NCBI RefSeq assembly: GCF_004115215.2
Contig: NC_041738.1
Span: 15,470,669 to 15,534,668 of the forward strand
DNA length: 64,000 nucleotides
DNA from: Ornithorhynchus anatinus
Taxonomy: Eukaryota > Chordata > Mammalia > Monotremata > Ornithorhynchidae
Direction of reading: 5' to 3'
The notes under the pieces were generated by a model. The model had not been told where the DNA came from. It saw only the letters and a program-made list of their open reading frames with translations, and did not search any database. This document shows positions 23,602 through 34,779 of this stretch, in pieces. Numbering within the stretch: the stretch's first letter is position 1; each line of letters starts with the position of its first letter. The position numbers and the translations under genes were made by a program.

Positions 23602-26600
23602 TCACGGGGGTGGCAGGGTGACGCCGTAATCTTCATCTGTCTCTAGCCCGACTTCTTCCTGGGGAGAAGGGGAGAGCCGTGAGTCGAGGCCTCGGGCCTG
23701 GGAGGGGACAGATATACAGGCCGCCGCCGCTTGAGCCCGGGCCTCGCTCCGTACTCACATAGAACTGCTTCTTGGTCTTGGAGTATCCCTCGAGGATGGC
23801 GTCGCACATCTCTGTGGCCTGCCGGCAAGATCCCAGAGAGATCGAGACGGAGACTCGAACTCGCTCCGCTCTCCGCGGCCTTTCTGCAGGCAGAGCCTGC
23901 CCTCCCCGCCCCGGCCCCGTTCTGACTCACCAGTCTCTTCCGTTTCCTCCACTCTTTGCAGTACTTCTGCCTCTCGCTGTACACCTGGTTGAGGAGATGG
24001 GATGGGGAGGGGACTCATTACCCAACTCCCCCCAGACCCTCCTATCGTCTTCCCTGGCACCTGAGGCTTTAGGCAAAACTGGGGCTTATCACCCCTAAGA
24101 GGGCCAGCTGTACATACAAAATTACATATTGGAAAAAAGACCTCCAGACCCTTATTAATACCAACAACAACTGCGGCGTTCGTTAGGAGCTTACTACGGG
24201 CAGAACACCGAACTAAGCAACGGGGTAGAAACAACTTAATCAGATCAGGTGTGGTTCACATCCCAGGTGGGGAGAGGTTATGGGTTCTAATCCCACCTCC
24301 GCCACTAGTCGGCTGCGTGACCTGGCAAGTCACTTCACTTCTCTGGGCCTCAGTGACCTCATCTGTAAAAATGAGGATTGAAAAAACGTGAGCCCCACGT
24401 GGGACAATCTGATTACCCTGTATCTGCCCCAGCACTCAGAACAGTGCTCAGCACATAGTAAGCGTTTAACAAATACCGTAATTATTCCGCATTTGATCTC
24501 CCTCACGATCACTGCCCAGTACGAACCATTGGATAAATAAAGGGGGCCTGGGGCAGTGTGGATGGCTCCATGCAAGCCATCACCACTAATCTGAGGCCAA
24601 TTCACACATTTGGCCTTCTCCTTCTTAACCAGTGGAGCCTGGGCAAGGTTCGCCCAAATGGCACGGAGCCGGAACCCCACCAGACACTCGTGGCCCAAGC
24701 AGGGAAGAGATTTTCAGTGTGACAGGGCCTCACAGATGCAGTGTCTTCAAACGGAAGACCAACTCGACTACTGCTAAGAGAAATAAAGGGGCTAGGTCTG
24801 ATGCCCCCGCCCGCGCCCCCTCCGTTTCACTCACCTTGTCCTTCTCCGCTGGGGTCACGTGGTTGCTGGCAGATTTGATTTTCCTCAGTTTCTCCGTGTA
24901 GCCGGCACATTCTTCCTTCAAGACCTGGATCTCGCTGCGCATGGCCGGTGTGGTCAGTGAGCCGGTCAACTCTTTCAACTCTGAAACGGAACTGGGCTCA
25001 GGAGGGGCGACGCGGGCGGGGGGGGGAGGGGAAGAGAGACCCCCTCGGGGAAGCCGAGGCGGGTTACGGGAGGAAGGCGAGGGAGGGGCAGCGGGGCATC
25101 CTGAGGTCCGGCGAGAGGCTCGGAGGCCCGCGGCCTCCTCAGCCTACCGGCCTCCAGCGGGCGGCAGGCCTGCTGCACGTTCTGGATTCGGGTCGCCAGA
25201 GCGGCGATGTCATCGTCCAGCCGTTTGAGGTCTGCCTCGTTCACAGTGTCAAAGTGGCCCTGGCGGAGGAAGGGAAGAAAGAGCAGAGGTATGAGATGAG
25301 CGCGGGCAGACGGAGGGAAGTTAGGCTGCGAGTGAAGAAGGGTGAAAGAAGGGAGAGCAGCGTGGCTCAGCGGAAAGAGCCCGGGCTTGTGAGTCGGAGG
25401 TCATGGGTTCGAATCCCTGCTCTGCCACCTGTCAGCTGTGTGACTGTGGAAGAGTCACTTCACTTCTCTGTGCCTCAGTGACCTCGTCTGTAAAATGGAC
25501 TGTGAGCCTCACGTGGGACAACCTGATGACCCTGTATCTACCCCAGCGCTTAGAACAGTGCTCTGCACATAGTAAGCGCTTAAATAGAGAAGCAGCGTGG
25601 CTTCGTGGAAAGAGCCCGGGCTTGGGAGTCAGAGGTCGTGGGTTCTAATCCCATCTCCACCACTTGGCTGCTATGTGACCTTGGCCAAGTCACTTAACTT
25701 CTCTGTGCCTCAGTTACCTCATCTGTAAAAATGGGGATTAAAAAATGTGCGCCCCACGTGGGACAATCTGCTTACCCTGTATCTACCCCAGCGCTTAGAA
25801 AAGTGCTCAGCACCTAGTAAGCGCTTAACAAATACCATAATTATTAAGAACGGTGCTCAGCACATAGTAAGCGCTTAACAAATATTATTATTATTATTAT
25901 AATTAAATACTAGCCCTCTCCCAGAGTTCTCCCGCGCCAGGACACCCCAGAAGAAGCTGGGAAGTTGCAGGGGACAAAGCAGGGGCTCAAGGGGCCACCC
26001 AGTCTGGTCCCAGAGTGGGTTCAAGCCCCTTTTCAGAGGAGGCTGTGCCTGGGAGCCCTGCTCACCTGGTCAGCAAAGTAGATCTTCTGCTTGCCATAGA
26101 CTTTCTCCCTGACCGTGCCTTGTTGGACCAGTTGCTCCAGTGCCTTCAACACAGCCTGGGGGAAGACAACGAGGACAGAGGGGGAGGGAGGGACTAAGAT
26201 GCCAGTGATCTGGGGAGGGTAGGGGAGGGCTTGGCCACTTCCACCTCAACCGGGTCCCCCACACCTGCTCAGTCAGTGGTACTTACTGAGCATTTACTGT
26301 ATGCAGAACCCTAAATTCAATGCTTGGGAAAATACAATTATAACAGGGTTGGCAGGCGCAATCCCTGCCCGCAAGGAGCTTTGAATCTACAGGAGGGGAC
26401 AGACAGTAACACGGAACAGATAGGGTGAAGAGCGGCGGATAAGGCTGTGCACGTAAGGGCTGAGGAGCTGGGGTGATTCTCAAAGTGCTTAACGAGTAAA
26501 TAGCCAAGTGCAAAGACGACGCAGAGAGGAGAGCGGGTAGGGGAAGTGAGGTCTTAGTGGGTCCTCAGCGCTTTCCTTAGTGGGAAGCAGCATGGTCTAC

Positions 26601-28841
26601 TGGTTGGACTGTGGGCCTGGGAGTCAGAAGGACCTGTTTTCTAATCCCGGCTCCGCCACTTGGCTGCTGTGGGACCTTGGGCAAGTCACTTCACTGGGCC
26701 TCAGTTACCTCACCTGTAAAATGGGGACTAAAACCGGGAGCCCTATGTGGGACAGGGACTGTGTCCAACCTGATTAGCTTGTACCTATCCCAGTGCTTAG
26801 AACGGTGTTTGACACATAATGAGCGCTTAATACATTATTATTAATGAGGGTAGGCCTGCTTCCCTCTGCCTGTCAGTAGCCAGCAGCTGTGAACAGGACT
26901 GGGGTAAGGAGGGGTCAGGTGTGACCAAGGGTGCTGAGGGAACGGTCAATCAATCGTATTTACTGAGGGTTTACTGTGTGTAGACTAAATGCTTGGAAAA
27001 GTACAATGTAACAATAAACAGGTACATTCCCTACCCACAAAGACCTTAGAGTCTACGGCCAAAGCCTTACCGAAGGTCCATCTCCTCCGAGAGGCCTTCT
27101 CAGTCTAAGCCCCACTTTTCCTCATCTCCCACTCCCTTCTGTGTCACCCTGATCTGCTCCCTTTGCTCTTCCCCCCCGTCCCAACCCCAAAGCACTTCTG
27201 TCAATATCTGTAATTTTATTTCGTTGCTCAGTGGACAGAACACGGGCTTGGAAGTCGGAGGTTATGGGTTCAAACCCCCATTCGGCCGCTTGTCAGCTGT
27301 GTGACCCTGGGCAAGTCACTTCACTTCTCTGGGCCTCAGTTCCCTCATCTGTAAAATGGGGATGAAGACTGTGAGCCCCACGTGGTACAACCCCATCACC
27401 TTGTATCCTCCCCAGCGCTTAGAAGTGCATAGTAAGCGCTTAACAAGTGCCGTAATTATTATTTAACTGTATTGAGATGAAGTAGCAGCATGGCTCAGTG
27501 GAAAGAGCCCGGGCTTGGGAGTCCGAGGTCATGGGTTCTAATCCCACCTCCACCGCTTGCCAGCTGTGTGATTTTGGGCAAGTCACTTCACTGAGCCTCA
27601 GTTCCCTCCTCTGTAAAATGGGATTAAAACAGTAAGCCCCACGTGGGACAACCTGATCACCTTGCATCATCCCCCTCCCCCCCCCCGAGCTTAGAACAGT
27701 GCTCGGCACATAGTAAGTGCTTAACAAATGCCATCACTATTATAATTATTTATTTGCATGGATATGTGTCCACACTCTAAGCTCGTTATGGGCAGGGAAT
27801 GTCTGTGGTATTGTACTTTCTCAAGCGCTTAGTGTTGGCACTCACTAAATACGAATGGGGAGACAGACCTTCATATAAGTAAACGCAATTACAGACGTGT
27901 ACATACGTGGCGGGGGAGGCTGGTTTGTGTGTGAGAGAGCAGCGTGGCTCAGTGACAAGAGCACGGGCTTGGGAGTCAGAGGTCATGGGTTCGAATCCCG
28001 ACTCTGCCACTTGTCAGCTGACTGTGGGCAAGTCACTTCACTGCACTGGGCCTCAGTGACCTCGTCTGTCAAATGGGGATGAAGACTGGGAGCCTCACGT
28101 GGGACGACCTGATGACCCCGTATCTCTCCCGGCACTTAGCACAGTGCTCTGCAACTAGTAAGCGCTTAGCAAATACTAACGTGATTATTATTATTCTCTG
28201 TGCCTCAGTTTCCCTCATCTGGAAAGACCGGGAGCCTCACGTGGGACCACCTGATGACCCCGTATCTCTCCCGGCGCTTAGCATAGCGCTCTGCACCTAG
28301 TAAGCGCTTAGCAAATACTAACGTGATTATTATTATTCTCTGTGCCTCAGTTTCCCTCATCTGGAAAATGGGGATGAAGACCGGGAGCCTCACGTGGGAC
28401 CACCTGAGGAGCCCGTATCTCTCCCAGCGCTTAGCACAGTGCTCTGCACCTAGTAAGCGCTTAACAAATAGCAACGTGATTGTTATTATTATCAAAAGCG
28501 AGGGCGGGCAGGACTGACCGTCTTGCCGATCCCGTGGTTGGGCTGCAGGTTCCCGCAGGCGTCCTGGGCGCTGAGCGGCCGGTTCTGGGCCCGCAGGTGC
28601 CGCAGGAGGAGCCCGGGGGCTGGGGGGGACGGGGGGAGGGAAGAGGGGGGGGGGGAGGGAAGAGAGGGGGGGGGGGGAGGGAAGAGAGGGGGGGGAGGGA
28701 GGAGGGAAGAGAGGGGGGGGGGGAGGGAGGAGGGGGGTCACGCGGAGCCCGGACCCCGGACCTCCCCCCCCCCGCCCCGCGCGCGCCGGGGTCACGAGGC
28801 GCCGCCTCACCCTCCGCCGCGTCGCTCCGACCTCGGCTCAT
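23602..28841 (-). CDS. PSMC3IP: PSMC3-interacting protein (HOP2), meiotic recombination factor
   Basis: Eight exons in transcript order: 28841-28811, 28619-28519, 26155-26066, 25259-25148, 24980-24835, 23984-23931, 23818-23759, 23658-23602. They total 651 nt, giving 216 aa (human 217). HOP2 pairs with MND1 and stimulates DMC1/RAD51 strand exchange in the nucleus during meiosis. Matches include [20 protein letters not shown] (N-terminal winged helix), [11 protein letters not shown], the coiled-coil [54 protein letters not shown] and the C-terminus [15 protein letters not shown]. Introns carry many MON1 and LINE2 copies, but all junctions are GT-AG with consistent phase. Confidence 0.96.
24150..24495. 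repeat. Two MON1 fragments in a PSMC3IP intron
   Basis: A minus-strand tail portion (about 24150-24262) abuts a plus-strand 5'-truncated MON1 (about 24263-24492, 'ggttatgggttctaatccca' to 'gtttaacaaataccgtaatt'). Confidence 0.75.
25355..25910 (+). repeat. Two MON1 SINEs head to tail in a PSMC3IP intron
   Basis: First copy 25355-25583 (truncated tail), second 25584-25848, then a short extra tail piece ending in ATT repeats at about 25905. Both keep the A and B box sequences. Confidence 0.85.
26268..26560 (-). repeat. LINE2 3' portion
   Basis: Inverted tail 'cagtggtacttactgagcat' and 'ttgggaaaatacaattataa', followed by 'caaggagctttgaatctaca'. Confidence 0.8.
26580..26845 (+). repeat. MON1-related SINE, older variant
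   Basis: 'gaagcagcatggtctactgg' to 'taatgagcgcttaatacatt'. It uses the 'cctatgtgggacagggactg' wording that marks the older subfamily, also seen at 18.4, 36.9 and 39.6 kb. Confidence 0.8.
26943..27060 (-). repeat. LINE2 3' end
   Basis: 'gtcaatcaatcgtatttact' through 'acattccctacccacaaaga', inverted. Confidence 0.8.
27061..27880 (+). repeat. Plus-strand LINE2 carrying two MON1 insertions
   Basis: LINE2 sense sequence (about 27066-27222, 'gccttctcagtctaagcccc') continues at about 27462-27482 and 27745-27855 (tail). It is interrupted by MON1 copies at about 27223-27461 and 27483-27744. Confidence 0.75.
27935..28500 (+). repeat. MON1 SINE with two extra tandem 3' halves
   Basis: Full MON1 at about 27935-28192, then copies of the 3' half at about 28193-28337 and 28338-28495. 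All are joined by ATT repeats plus 'ctctgtgcctcagtttccct'. Confidence 0.85.
28622..28740. repeat. G-run minisatellite in PSMC3IP intron 1
   Basis: Repeated blocks of about 10-14 Gs separated by 'agggaagaga' lie immediately upstream (in transcript sense) of the exon 2 acceptor. The minus strand is a long pyrimidine tract. The G strand should form quadruplexes. Confidence 0.8.
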
Positions 28842-29110
28842 CCTCCTCCCGCCCCCGCTCCCGCGCGACCGGAAGCCGCCGTCGCCAGGGGCAACGGTAG
28901 GGGGCGGGGCCGGGCGGCAGCCAATCAGCGGAAAGGAGGCGCGTCCGCGCGGGCCGGGCGGGGCCTCCGAGAGAACGTGCCCGCGAGGGGCCGGGGGGAG
29001 GGGAGGGATGAATGCGATTGGCTGGAGCTCCTCGGCCCCCGCCCCCGGGCGGCGGGACACGTGACCCGCCCCGGCGCCGCCACGGGCGCATGCGCGCGCC
29101 CCGCCCAACC
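28842..29110 (-). promoter_or_regulatory. PSMC3IP CpG promoter with ETS, X-box-like, CCAAT, E-box and NRF1 sites
   Basis: Visible motifs: ACCGGAAG (about 28868-28875, ETS), GTCGCCAGGGGCAAC (28881-28895, RFX X-box-like), CCAATCAG (28921-28928), CACGTG (about 29059-29064) and GCGCATGCGC (29086-29095, NRF1). The opposite side holds only SINEs, so no divergent gene is evident. Confidence 0.6.
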
Positions 29111-29164
29111 GTCGTTCATCTTGTCCAGCCCCCTGCCGCCGGGCGGGCTCTTGACTTACTCCAG

Positions 29165-29640
29165 AGAATAATAATAGTGATAATGTTGACATCTCTTAAG
29201 CGCTTCCCACGTGCCGAGCACTGTTCTAAGCGCTGGGGGAGATACAGGGTCATCCCGCCTCTGCCACTTGTCAGCTGGGTGACTGTGGGCGAGTCACTTC
29301 ACTTCTCTGGGCCTCAGTTCCCTCATCTGGAAAATGGGGATTCACTGTGAGCCTCACGTGGGACAACCTGATGACCCTGTATCTCCCCCCAGCGCTTAGA
29401 ACAGTGCTCTGCACATAGTAAGTGCTTAACAGATGCCAACATTATTATTATCAGGTTGTCCCACGTGAGGCTCACAGTCTTCATCCCCATTTTCCAGATG
29501 AGGCAAGAGAAGTGAAGTGACCCGCCCACAGTCACACAGCTGACAGGTGGCGGAGCCGGGATTCGAACCCATGACCTCTGACTCCTAAACCCAGGGTCTT
29601 TCCACTGAGCCACGCTGCTTCTCTGTCGTCCGTATTGCTC
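29165..29640. repeat. MON1 inside MON1, forming a near-palindrome
   Basis: A minus-strand MON1 (about 29165-29254 and 29453-29635) is split by a plus-strand MON1 (about 29255-29450). The two opposed copies share about 180 bp of inverted similarity with almost no spacer. Confidence 0.8.
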
Positions 29641-29990
29641 GCCAAAAGACTCCGAGAGAAGTTTGTCGCACAGTTTCCCCTCTGATCGGCTTTTTAGATC
29701 CTGCTTTGGAAGTCCTTCCTTGGCAGCCTGGCTGAGCTCTTGCCTCCAGATCATCCTGTCACAGCTCCCTTACCCAAGAAACCCTACAGACCCCCCCCCA
29801 CTTCGGCCTTTTCTTCCCTAGGCCAATTTATTGACCCTTCTGCTCCTCAGCTCGGTTGCCTTAACCCCGAGCAGGCTTAGCTTCACCCTGTCCCATATAC
29901 TGTGCAGGAGCCCAGGATGGCCACGTCTACCAAGTTCTGAGCAGAACATTGTACTAGGAGGACCACCCTGTTTTTGTTACTCTACTCTGA
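29641..29990. other. Unrecognised sequence upstream of PSMC3IP
   Basis: No recognisable gene or repeat. Lower GC than its surroundings, possibly remains of an old element. Confidence 0.4.
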
Positions 29991-30320
29991 CCTGGGGTAG
30001 TTTACAAACTAATCAGGTTGCCCCTCGTGAGGCTCACAGTCTTAATCCCCCATTTTACATCTGAAGTAACTGAGGCACAGAGAAAGAAGTAGAATGACTT
30101 GCCCAAGAACACACATCAGACAAGTGGCAGAGCTAGGATTAGAACTCAGTCCCTCTGATTTCCAAGGCCGAGCTCTGACTGGTAGGCCACACTGTTTCTT
30201 CCCTCTCCTATTTAGATTGGGAGCCCCACGTGGGATGGGCTGTGCCTGATCTGATTATCTTTTATTTACTCCAGTCCTTAGTCCAATACGTGGCACCTAG
30301 TAAGTGCTTAATAAATGACA
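29991..30320 (-). repeat. MON1 SINE (minus) with flanking tail
   Basis: Inverted MON1 about 29991-30200, then a plus-strand tail-like stretch to 'taataaatgacaca' at about 30315. Confidence 0.7.
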
Positions 30321-30790
30321 CATTTTTTGTATTTATTGAGTGCCCACTTGGTGCAGTGCACTGATCTAGGCACTTGGAAAGTACAGAATAAAGAAGTAAT
30401 CTGGTCCCTGCACAAGGGGCTCACACTCTAACAGGGAGGACAAAAATATTTGCAACTGAGTGGTCAAAATAAATAAATCAGTACACACACACACACACAT
30501 ATGTATGCTAAGGAGGTGATAAAAAGGCTCATAAATTTGGGAGCTATATAGCTCAGAATGCTGAGAAATTAATTGAGAAAGGCTTGTAGGACAAAATGGG
30601 ATTTGGGGAGAGCTGTGAAGGTGGAGAGGGCCAGGGCCTGTCTGGCCTGGGGAAGGAGGTGGAAGTTGCAAGCTTAATTTTTTCAAAATAATGTCTGTGT
30701 CCCGCTCTGGGCTATAAACTCTTTGTGAGCAGGGACGTATTTACCAACTCTGTTGGACTCTCCCAAGTTCTCAGTACAGTGCTCTAATAA
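30321..30790 (-). repeat. LINE2 3' portion
   Basis: 'ttttgtatttattgagtgcc' and 'aggcacttggaaagtacaga', followed by body sequence ('gagagggccagggcctgtct'). Confidence 0.75.
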
Positions 30791-31120
30791 TTACAATAAT
30801 AATAATAATAATTGTGGTATTCGTTAAGCACTTATTACGTGCCAGACACTGTACTAAGTGCTGGGGCAGATACAAGGTAATTGGGTTGGACACTGTCACT
30901 GTCACATAGAGGGCTCGCAGTCTTAATCCCCATTTGACAGTCGAGGGAACTGAGGCACAGAGAAGTGAGGTGACTTGCCCAAGGTCACATAGCAGACAAG
31001 TGACGGAGCCAGGATTAGATCCCAAGACCTTCCGACCCCCAGGCCCGTGCTCTATCCACTAGGCAACGTTACTTGCCCACAGTACATAGTAAGTGTTCCA
31101 TAAATATCACAGAGTGATTG
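30791..31120 (-). repeat. MON1 SINE inserted into a LINE2 3' end
   Basis: LINE2 tail 'ctcagtacagtgctc' breaks at 30786 and resumes near 31078 ('acagtacatagtaagtgttc'). Between them is a full inverted MON1. Confidence 0.8.
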
Positions 31121-31169
31121 CCAGAGGTGGGAGAGTGAAGAGTGAAGGTACGGCTAAATTCGTTTCAGA

Positions 31170-31730
31170 GGAATTAATAATAACAGTAATGATGCATTTG
31201 TTAAGCACTATGTCTCGAGCACTGGGGCAGCTACAAGGTGATCAGGTTGTCCCACGTGGGGTTCACAGTCTTAACCTCCATTTTACAGAGGAGGTAACTG
31301 AGGCACAGAGAAGTTAAGTGACTTGCCCAAAGTCACGAGGTGGGGACGAGAGGGTGGGAACAGATAGCTAAATTGGGGCCAGATGGTGAACAGCCTTGAA
31401 GCTGATTGCGAGGAGTTTCTGGGTAATCCAGAGTGATGCAGGAAACTGCGACACTTTATGAACACGATCTGAGGAGCGGTGAGGATAGATTGGGGCTGGG
31501 AGAGGCTGGAGGCTGAGCGAGCAGCGAAGACGCTGATGGAGTGGTCTTGCTGTGGTTGGACCAGAGTTTGTGCCAGGTTGTTAGCAGTTTGGGTGGAGGG
31601 GAAAGGGCAGATCTAGGGAGGAAATTTGGACGATAGTGAAGAGTCCAACTGGCTTCTCCTACAGGGAGGATGTTGTCGACTGAGGTGGGAAAGTTAGGGC
31701 AAGGAGTGGGTTTAAGGGAAAAGAAGTGTT
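31170..31730 (-). repeat. MON1 (minus) next to LINE2 body
   Basis: Inverted MON1 about 31170-31342, then LINE2 body ('cagccttgaagctgattgcg', 'tttatgaacacgatctgagg') to about 31725. Confidence 0.75.
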
Positions 31731-31732
31731 GA

Positions 31733-32180
31733 GTAGCAGTGTGGCTCAGTGGATAGAGCCTGGGCTTCAGAGTCAGAGGTCATGGGTTCGACTCCCAGCT
31801 CTGCCACTTGTCAGCTGTGTGACTGTGGACAAGTCACTCATCTTCTCTAGGCCTCAGTTACCTCATCTGTAAAATGGGGATTAACTATGAGCCTCACGTG
31901 GGACAACCTGATTACCCTGTATCTCCCCCAGCGCTTAGAACAGTGCTCTGCACATAGTAAGCGCTTAACAAATACCAACATTATTATTATTATTAAAATG
32001 GAGATTAAGACTGTGAGCCTCACGAGGGACAACCTGATTACCCTGTATCTACCCCAGCGCTTAGAACAGTGCTCTGCACATAGTAAGCACTTAACAAATA
32101 ATGTCATTATTATTATTATTAGACTGTAAGATCCCTGTGGGCAGGAAATGTGTCTACAAATTTTGTTGGAATGTACTCTC
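31733..32180 (+). repeat. MON1 SINE with extra tail copy, then LINE2 tail
   Basis: MON1 31733-31993, a second 3' half 31994-32122, then the LINE2 3' stretch 'gactgtaagatccctgtggg'. Confidence 0.8.
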
Positions 32181-32340
32181 ATAGTCTTAATCCACATTTT
32201 TACAGATGAGGTAACTGCAGCACAGAGAAGTGAAGTGGCTTTCCCAGCAAATGGCGGAGGTGGGATTAGAACCCATGTCCTCTGACTCCCAAGCCCGGGT
32301 GCTTTCCATTAAGCCACACTGTTTCTTGTACCCACCTCCT
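32181..32340 (-). repeat. MON1 SINE fragment
   Basis: Inverted MON1: 'cacatttttacagatgaggt' through 'aagccacactgtttc'. Confidence 0.8.
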
Positions 32341-33400
32341 CCATGAGACCTTCCCTGATTGACCTCCATCTCCCTAAGTTACCCACAGTCCCTGAGCGTC
32401 TATCACTTTGCTTTTTCGTAGCTTTGTTTCCTCCTCATACCCTTTTACATCTACTCTGTGTCTGCTCATTTTCCCTTTTAGATTGTAAGGGACTGTCTTT
32501 TACTGTGCTTTCCTAAGCACCCAATAGGCTTCTTTTTTACTATATTTGTTAGGTGCTTACTCTGTCAAGCACTGTTCTAAGAGCTGGGGTAGTTACAAGA
32601 TGATCAGCTCGGATACAATCCCTACGAAGGGGCTCACAGCCCAAGTAGCAGGGAGAACAAGTATTGCATCCCCATACTGCAGTAGAGGAAACTGAGGCAT
32701 AGAAGCTAAGTGACTTGCCCAAGGTCACACAGCAGGCAAGAGGCAGAGCCGGGATTAGAATCCAGGTCCTCTGACTCCCAGACCTGGGCTCTATCCACTA
32801 AGCCACACTGCTTTCCCTCCCACATCTCCTCCTCCCCCTATTTCCTTTCACAGTTGACACCACCACCTCCATCCTCTGTCTCTGAAGCCTGCAATCTTGA
32901 TACTATCCTCCATGCTTCCTCCCTCTCAACTCTTGCATTCAGTCCTCCATGGCACTTCCAGAAGCCACCCTTTCCTCTCCATCCAAACGACCACCCAGGC
33001 GTTGAAGAAACTGGTCATATCCTGGCTAGACCACAGGTCTCCTTCCTTTCAGTCTCTTCTTCACCCTGCTGCCTGAATCACCTTTTAGAAGTCATTCTAC
33101 ACGTCTCCCCACTCCTCAAACAGCTTCGATGATTACCCATTCCCCTCCACTGCAGCAGAAGTTCTTGCTCGATGCCTTTACGGCTACCCTCCCTCCTACA
33201 TTGCTCTTAAATTTGGATTTGCCCCAAATTCACCCCACCCTCATCCCCACAGCACTTAGGTACATATCCACAATTTATATTGTCTCCCCATCTAGGCAGT
33301 AAGCTCCTTGTAGGCAGGAAAGGTGTCTACCAACTCTGTTATGCTGCACTCTCCCAAGCACTTAATACAGTGCTCTGCACACAGTAACCACTCAGTATCA
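32330..33400 (+). repeat. Sense-orientation LINE2 interrupted by MON1 (minus)
   Basis: LINE2 sense sequence 32330-32530 and 32816-33400 ('cctccatgagaccttccctg', 'aagccaccctttcctctcca', tail 'cccaagcacttaatacagtg') is split by an inverted MON1 at about 32528-32815. Confidence 0.8.
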
Positions 33401-34255
33401 TTTTTTTATACTATATAAGTGCTTACTATGTGCCACGCACTATATTAAGCATTGGGGTAGATAAGAGCTAATCAGGTTGGACAAGGTCCATGTCCCACAT
33501 GGGGCTCCAGGTTTTAATCCTCGTTTTACAGATGAGGTAACGGGACCAGAGAAATAAAGTAACTTGTCCAAAGTCACACAGCTGACAAGAGGCAGAGCTG
33601 AGGCCGGGGCATGCCGGAGGAGCAAGGCTCTCAGGCCTGGGCTGTCTCCCCTAGGCCACGCTGCTTCTTTGATACAATGGATTGATCACTCCACCAGCTC
33701 TCTCCCCCTTACTTATACACTCTATTTTTCCTCCCCATTTCATCCCATTTCCCACTCTTCTTTCCTCTCAAACTCACTGTTCCTTGCTCCTGTCTCTCCT
33801 GCCCTCCCTAGACTTGGAGCCCCAATCCACCAGGTGACATCTCTCATAGCCTTTTCAAAGCCCTTCTGAAATCCCACTTCCTCCAGGAGGTCTTCCCCGA
33901 TTAACCTGTCTTCTCCACAGATCTCATCCTTCCAACTAGCACCGCAACACTTTCACACTCACAACCACAGGCCTCTCTTTGGCACCCATCAACTTAACTG
34001 CTCTATTCGAGCACTTACTCATCCACCTATCAATCTTCCCCATCTCCCTTTTCGCTCATCTTTTGTCTCGTCTACCCCATTCGATTGAAAACTGAGAGTA
34101 AACACAGTGTCATCTCATACTCCTCCAAGAGGTTAATATACTGCTCTGTACCCAGGAGGTGATCAATAAAGACTATTGACATTCTGGTGCTCTGTACCCA
34201 GAGGGCACCCAGGACAGTATCCAGCACACTACTCATGCTCAATAAATACTGATTA
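33401..34255 (+). repeat. LINE2 with an inserted MON1, ending in LINE2 tails
   Basis: An inverted MON1 (about 33401-33665) interrupts LINE2 tail sequence. LINE2 body continues 33666-34175 ('ttcaaagcccttctgaaatc', 'ccaggaggtcttccccgatt') with further tail pieces to 34255. Confidence 0.75.
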
Positions 34256-34770
34256 TAGCGGTAGGAGCAGAGAAGAGGCTATAGCCAGGGAGTGCCTGGA
34301 AAACCAGAGCCCTTAAGAAACTGGTGTAAAACGGGAATTTCTGGTCTCTGAGGTTCTGGGCTCACCGATCCCCGGGGCCAAAATATAAAATCAAAGCTCC
34401 AAGGAAGGGGCTGGTGAGGGCAGAAAGGGCTGTTTGGGCCTAGTGACCCCAAGAGGGGGTGGGGGGAGGTGGCCGTAGCCCTGGTCACATGAGGAGAAAG
34501 AAGGGTGGCTGCTGCGGGCCCACAGTCCCAGGCCGGGTCCCTGCTGGGCTGCAGCCAACGTGGCCCCCAACCTGCCCCGGGAAGCTGAAGGCTCATCCAT
34601 TCAGGAAAATGGGAGGGACCCTGCTCTTTGGGCCCCACCCATGTCCCAGCTGTTGGGGAAGCAGAAGGGGATCGCTCGCCTCCTAAGTGAAACAAATCAG
34701 GCCTGGTGGGGAGGGGCAGTGGCTCCCCAACAGAGGTGACGCCACAAGCCTCTCAAAGGTTCAGTTGGTA
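34256..34770. other. Unique sequence downstream of RETREG3
   Basis: No repeat, gene or RNA recognised. Confidence 0.5.
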
Positions 34771-34773
34771 ATA

Positions 34774-34779
34774 TTTATT
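34774..34779 (-). terminator. AATAAA (minus strand), RETREG3 poly(A) signal
   Basis: Plus-strand TTTATT in 'gtaatatttattccctgaca'. It gives RETREG3 a 3' UTR of about 1.26 kb (34780-36039), which is unique, GC-rich and free of SINEs. Confidence 0.7.

Noticed and set aside
25356-25440. tRNA gene candidates with A and B boxes, here and in many similar copies
   Set aside because: These are MON1 SINE heads. They do not fold as intact tRNAs and continue into the SINE body and tail.
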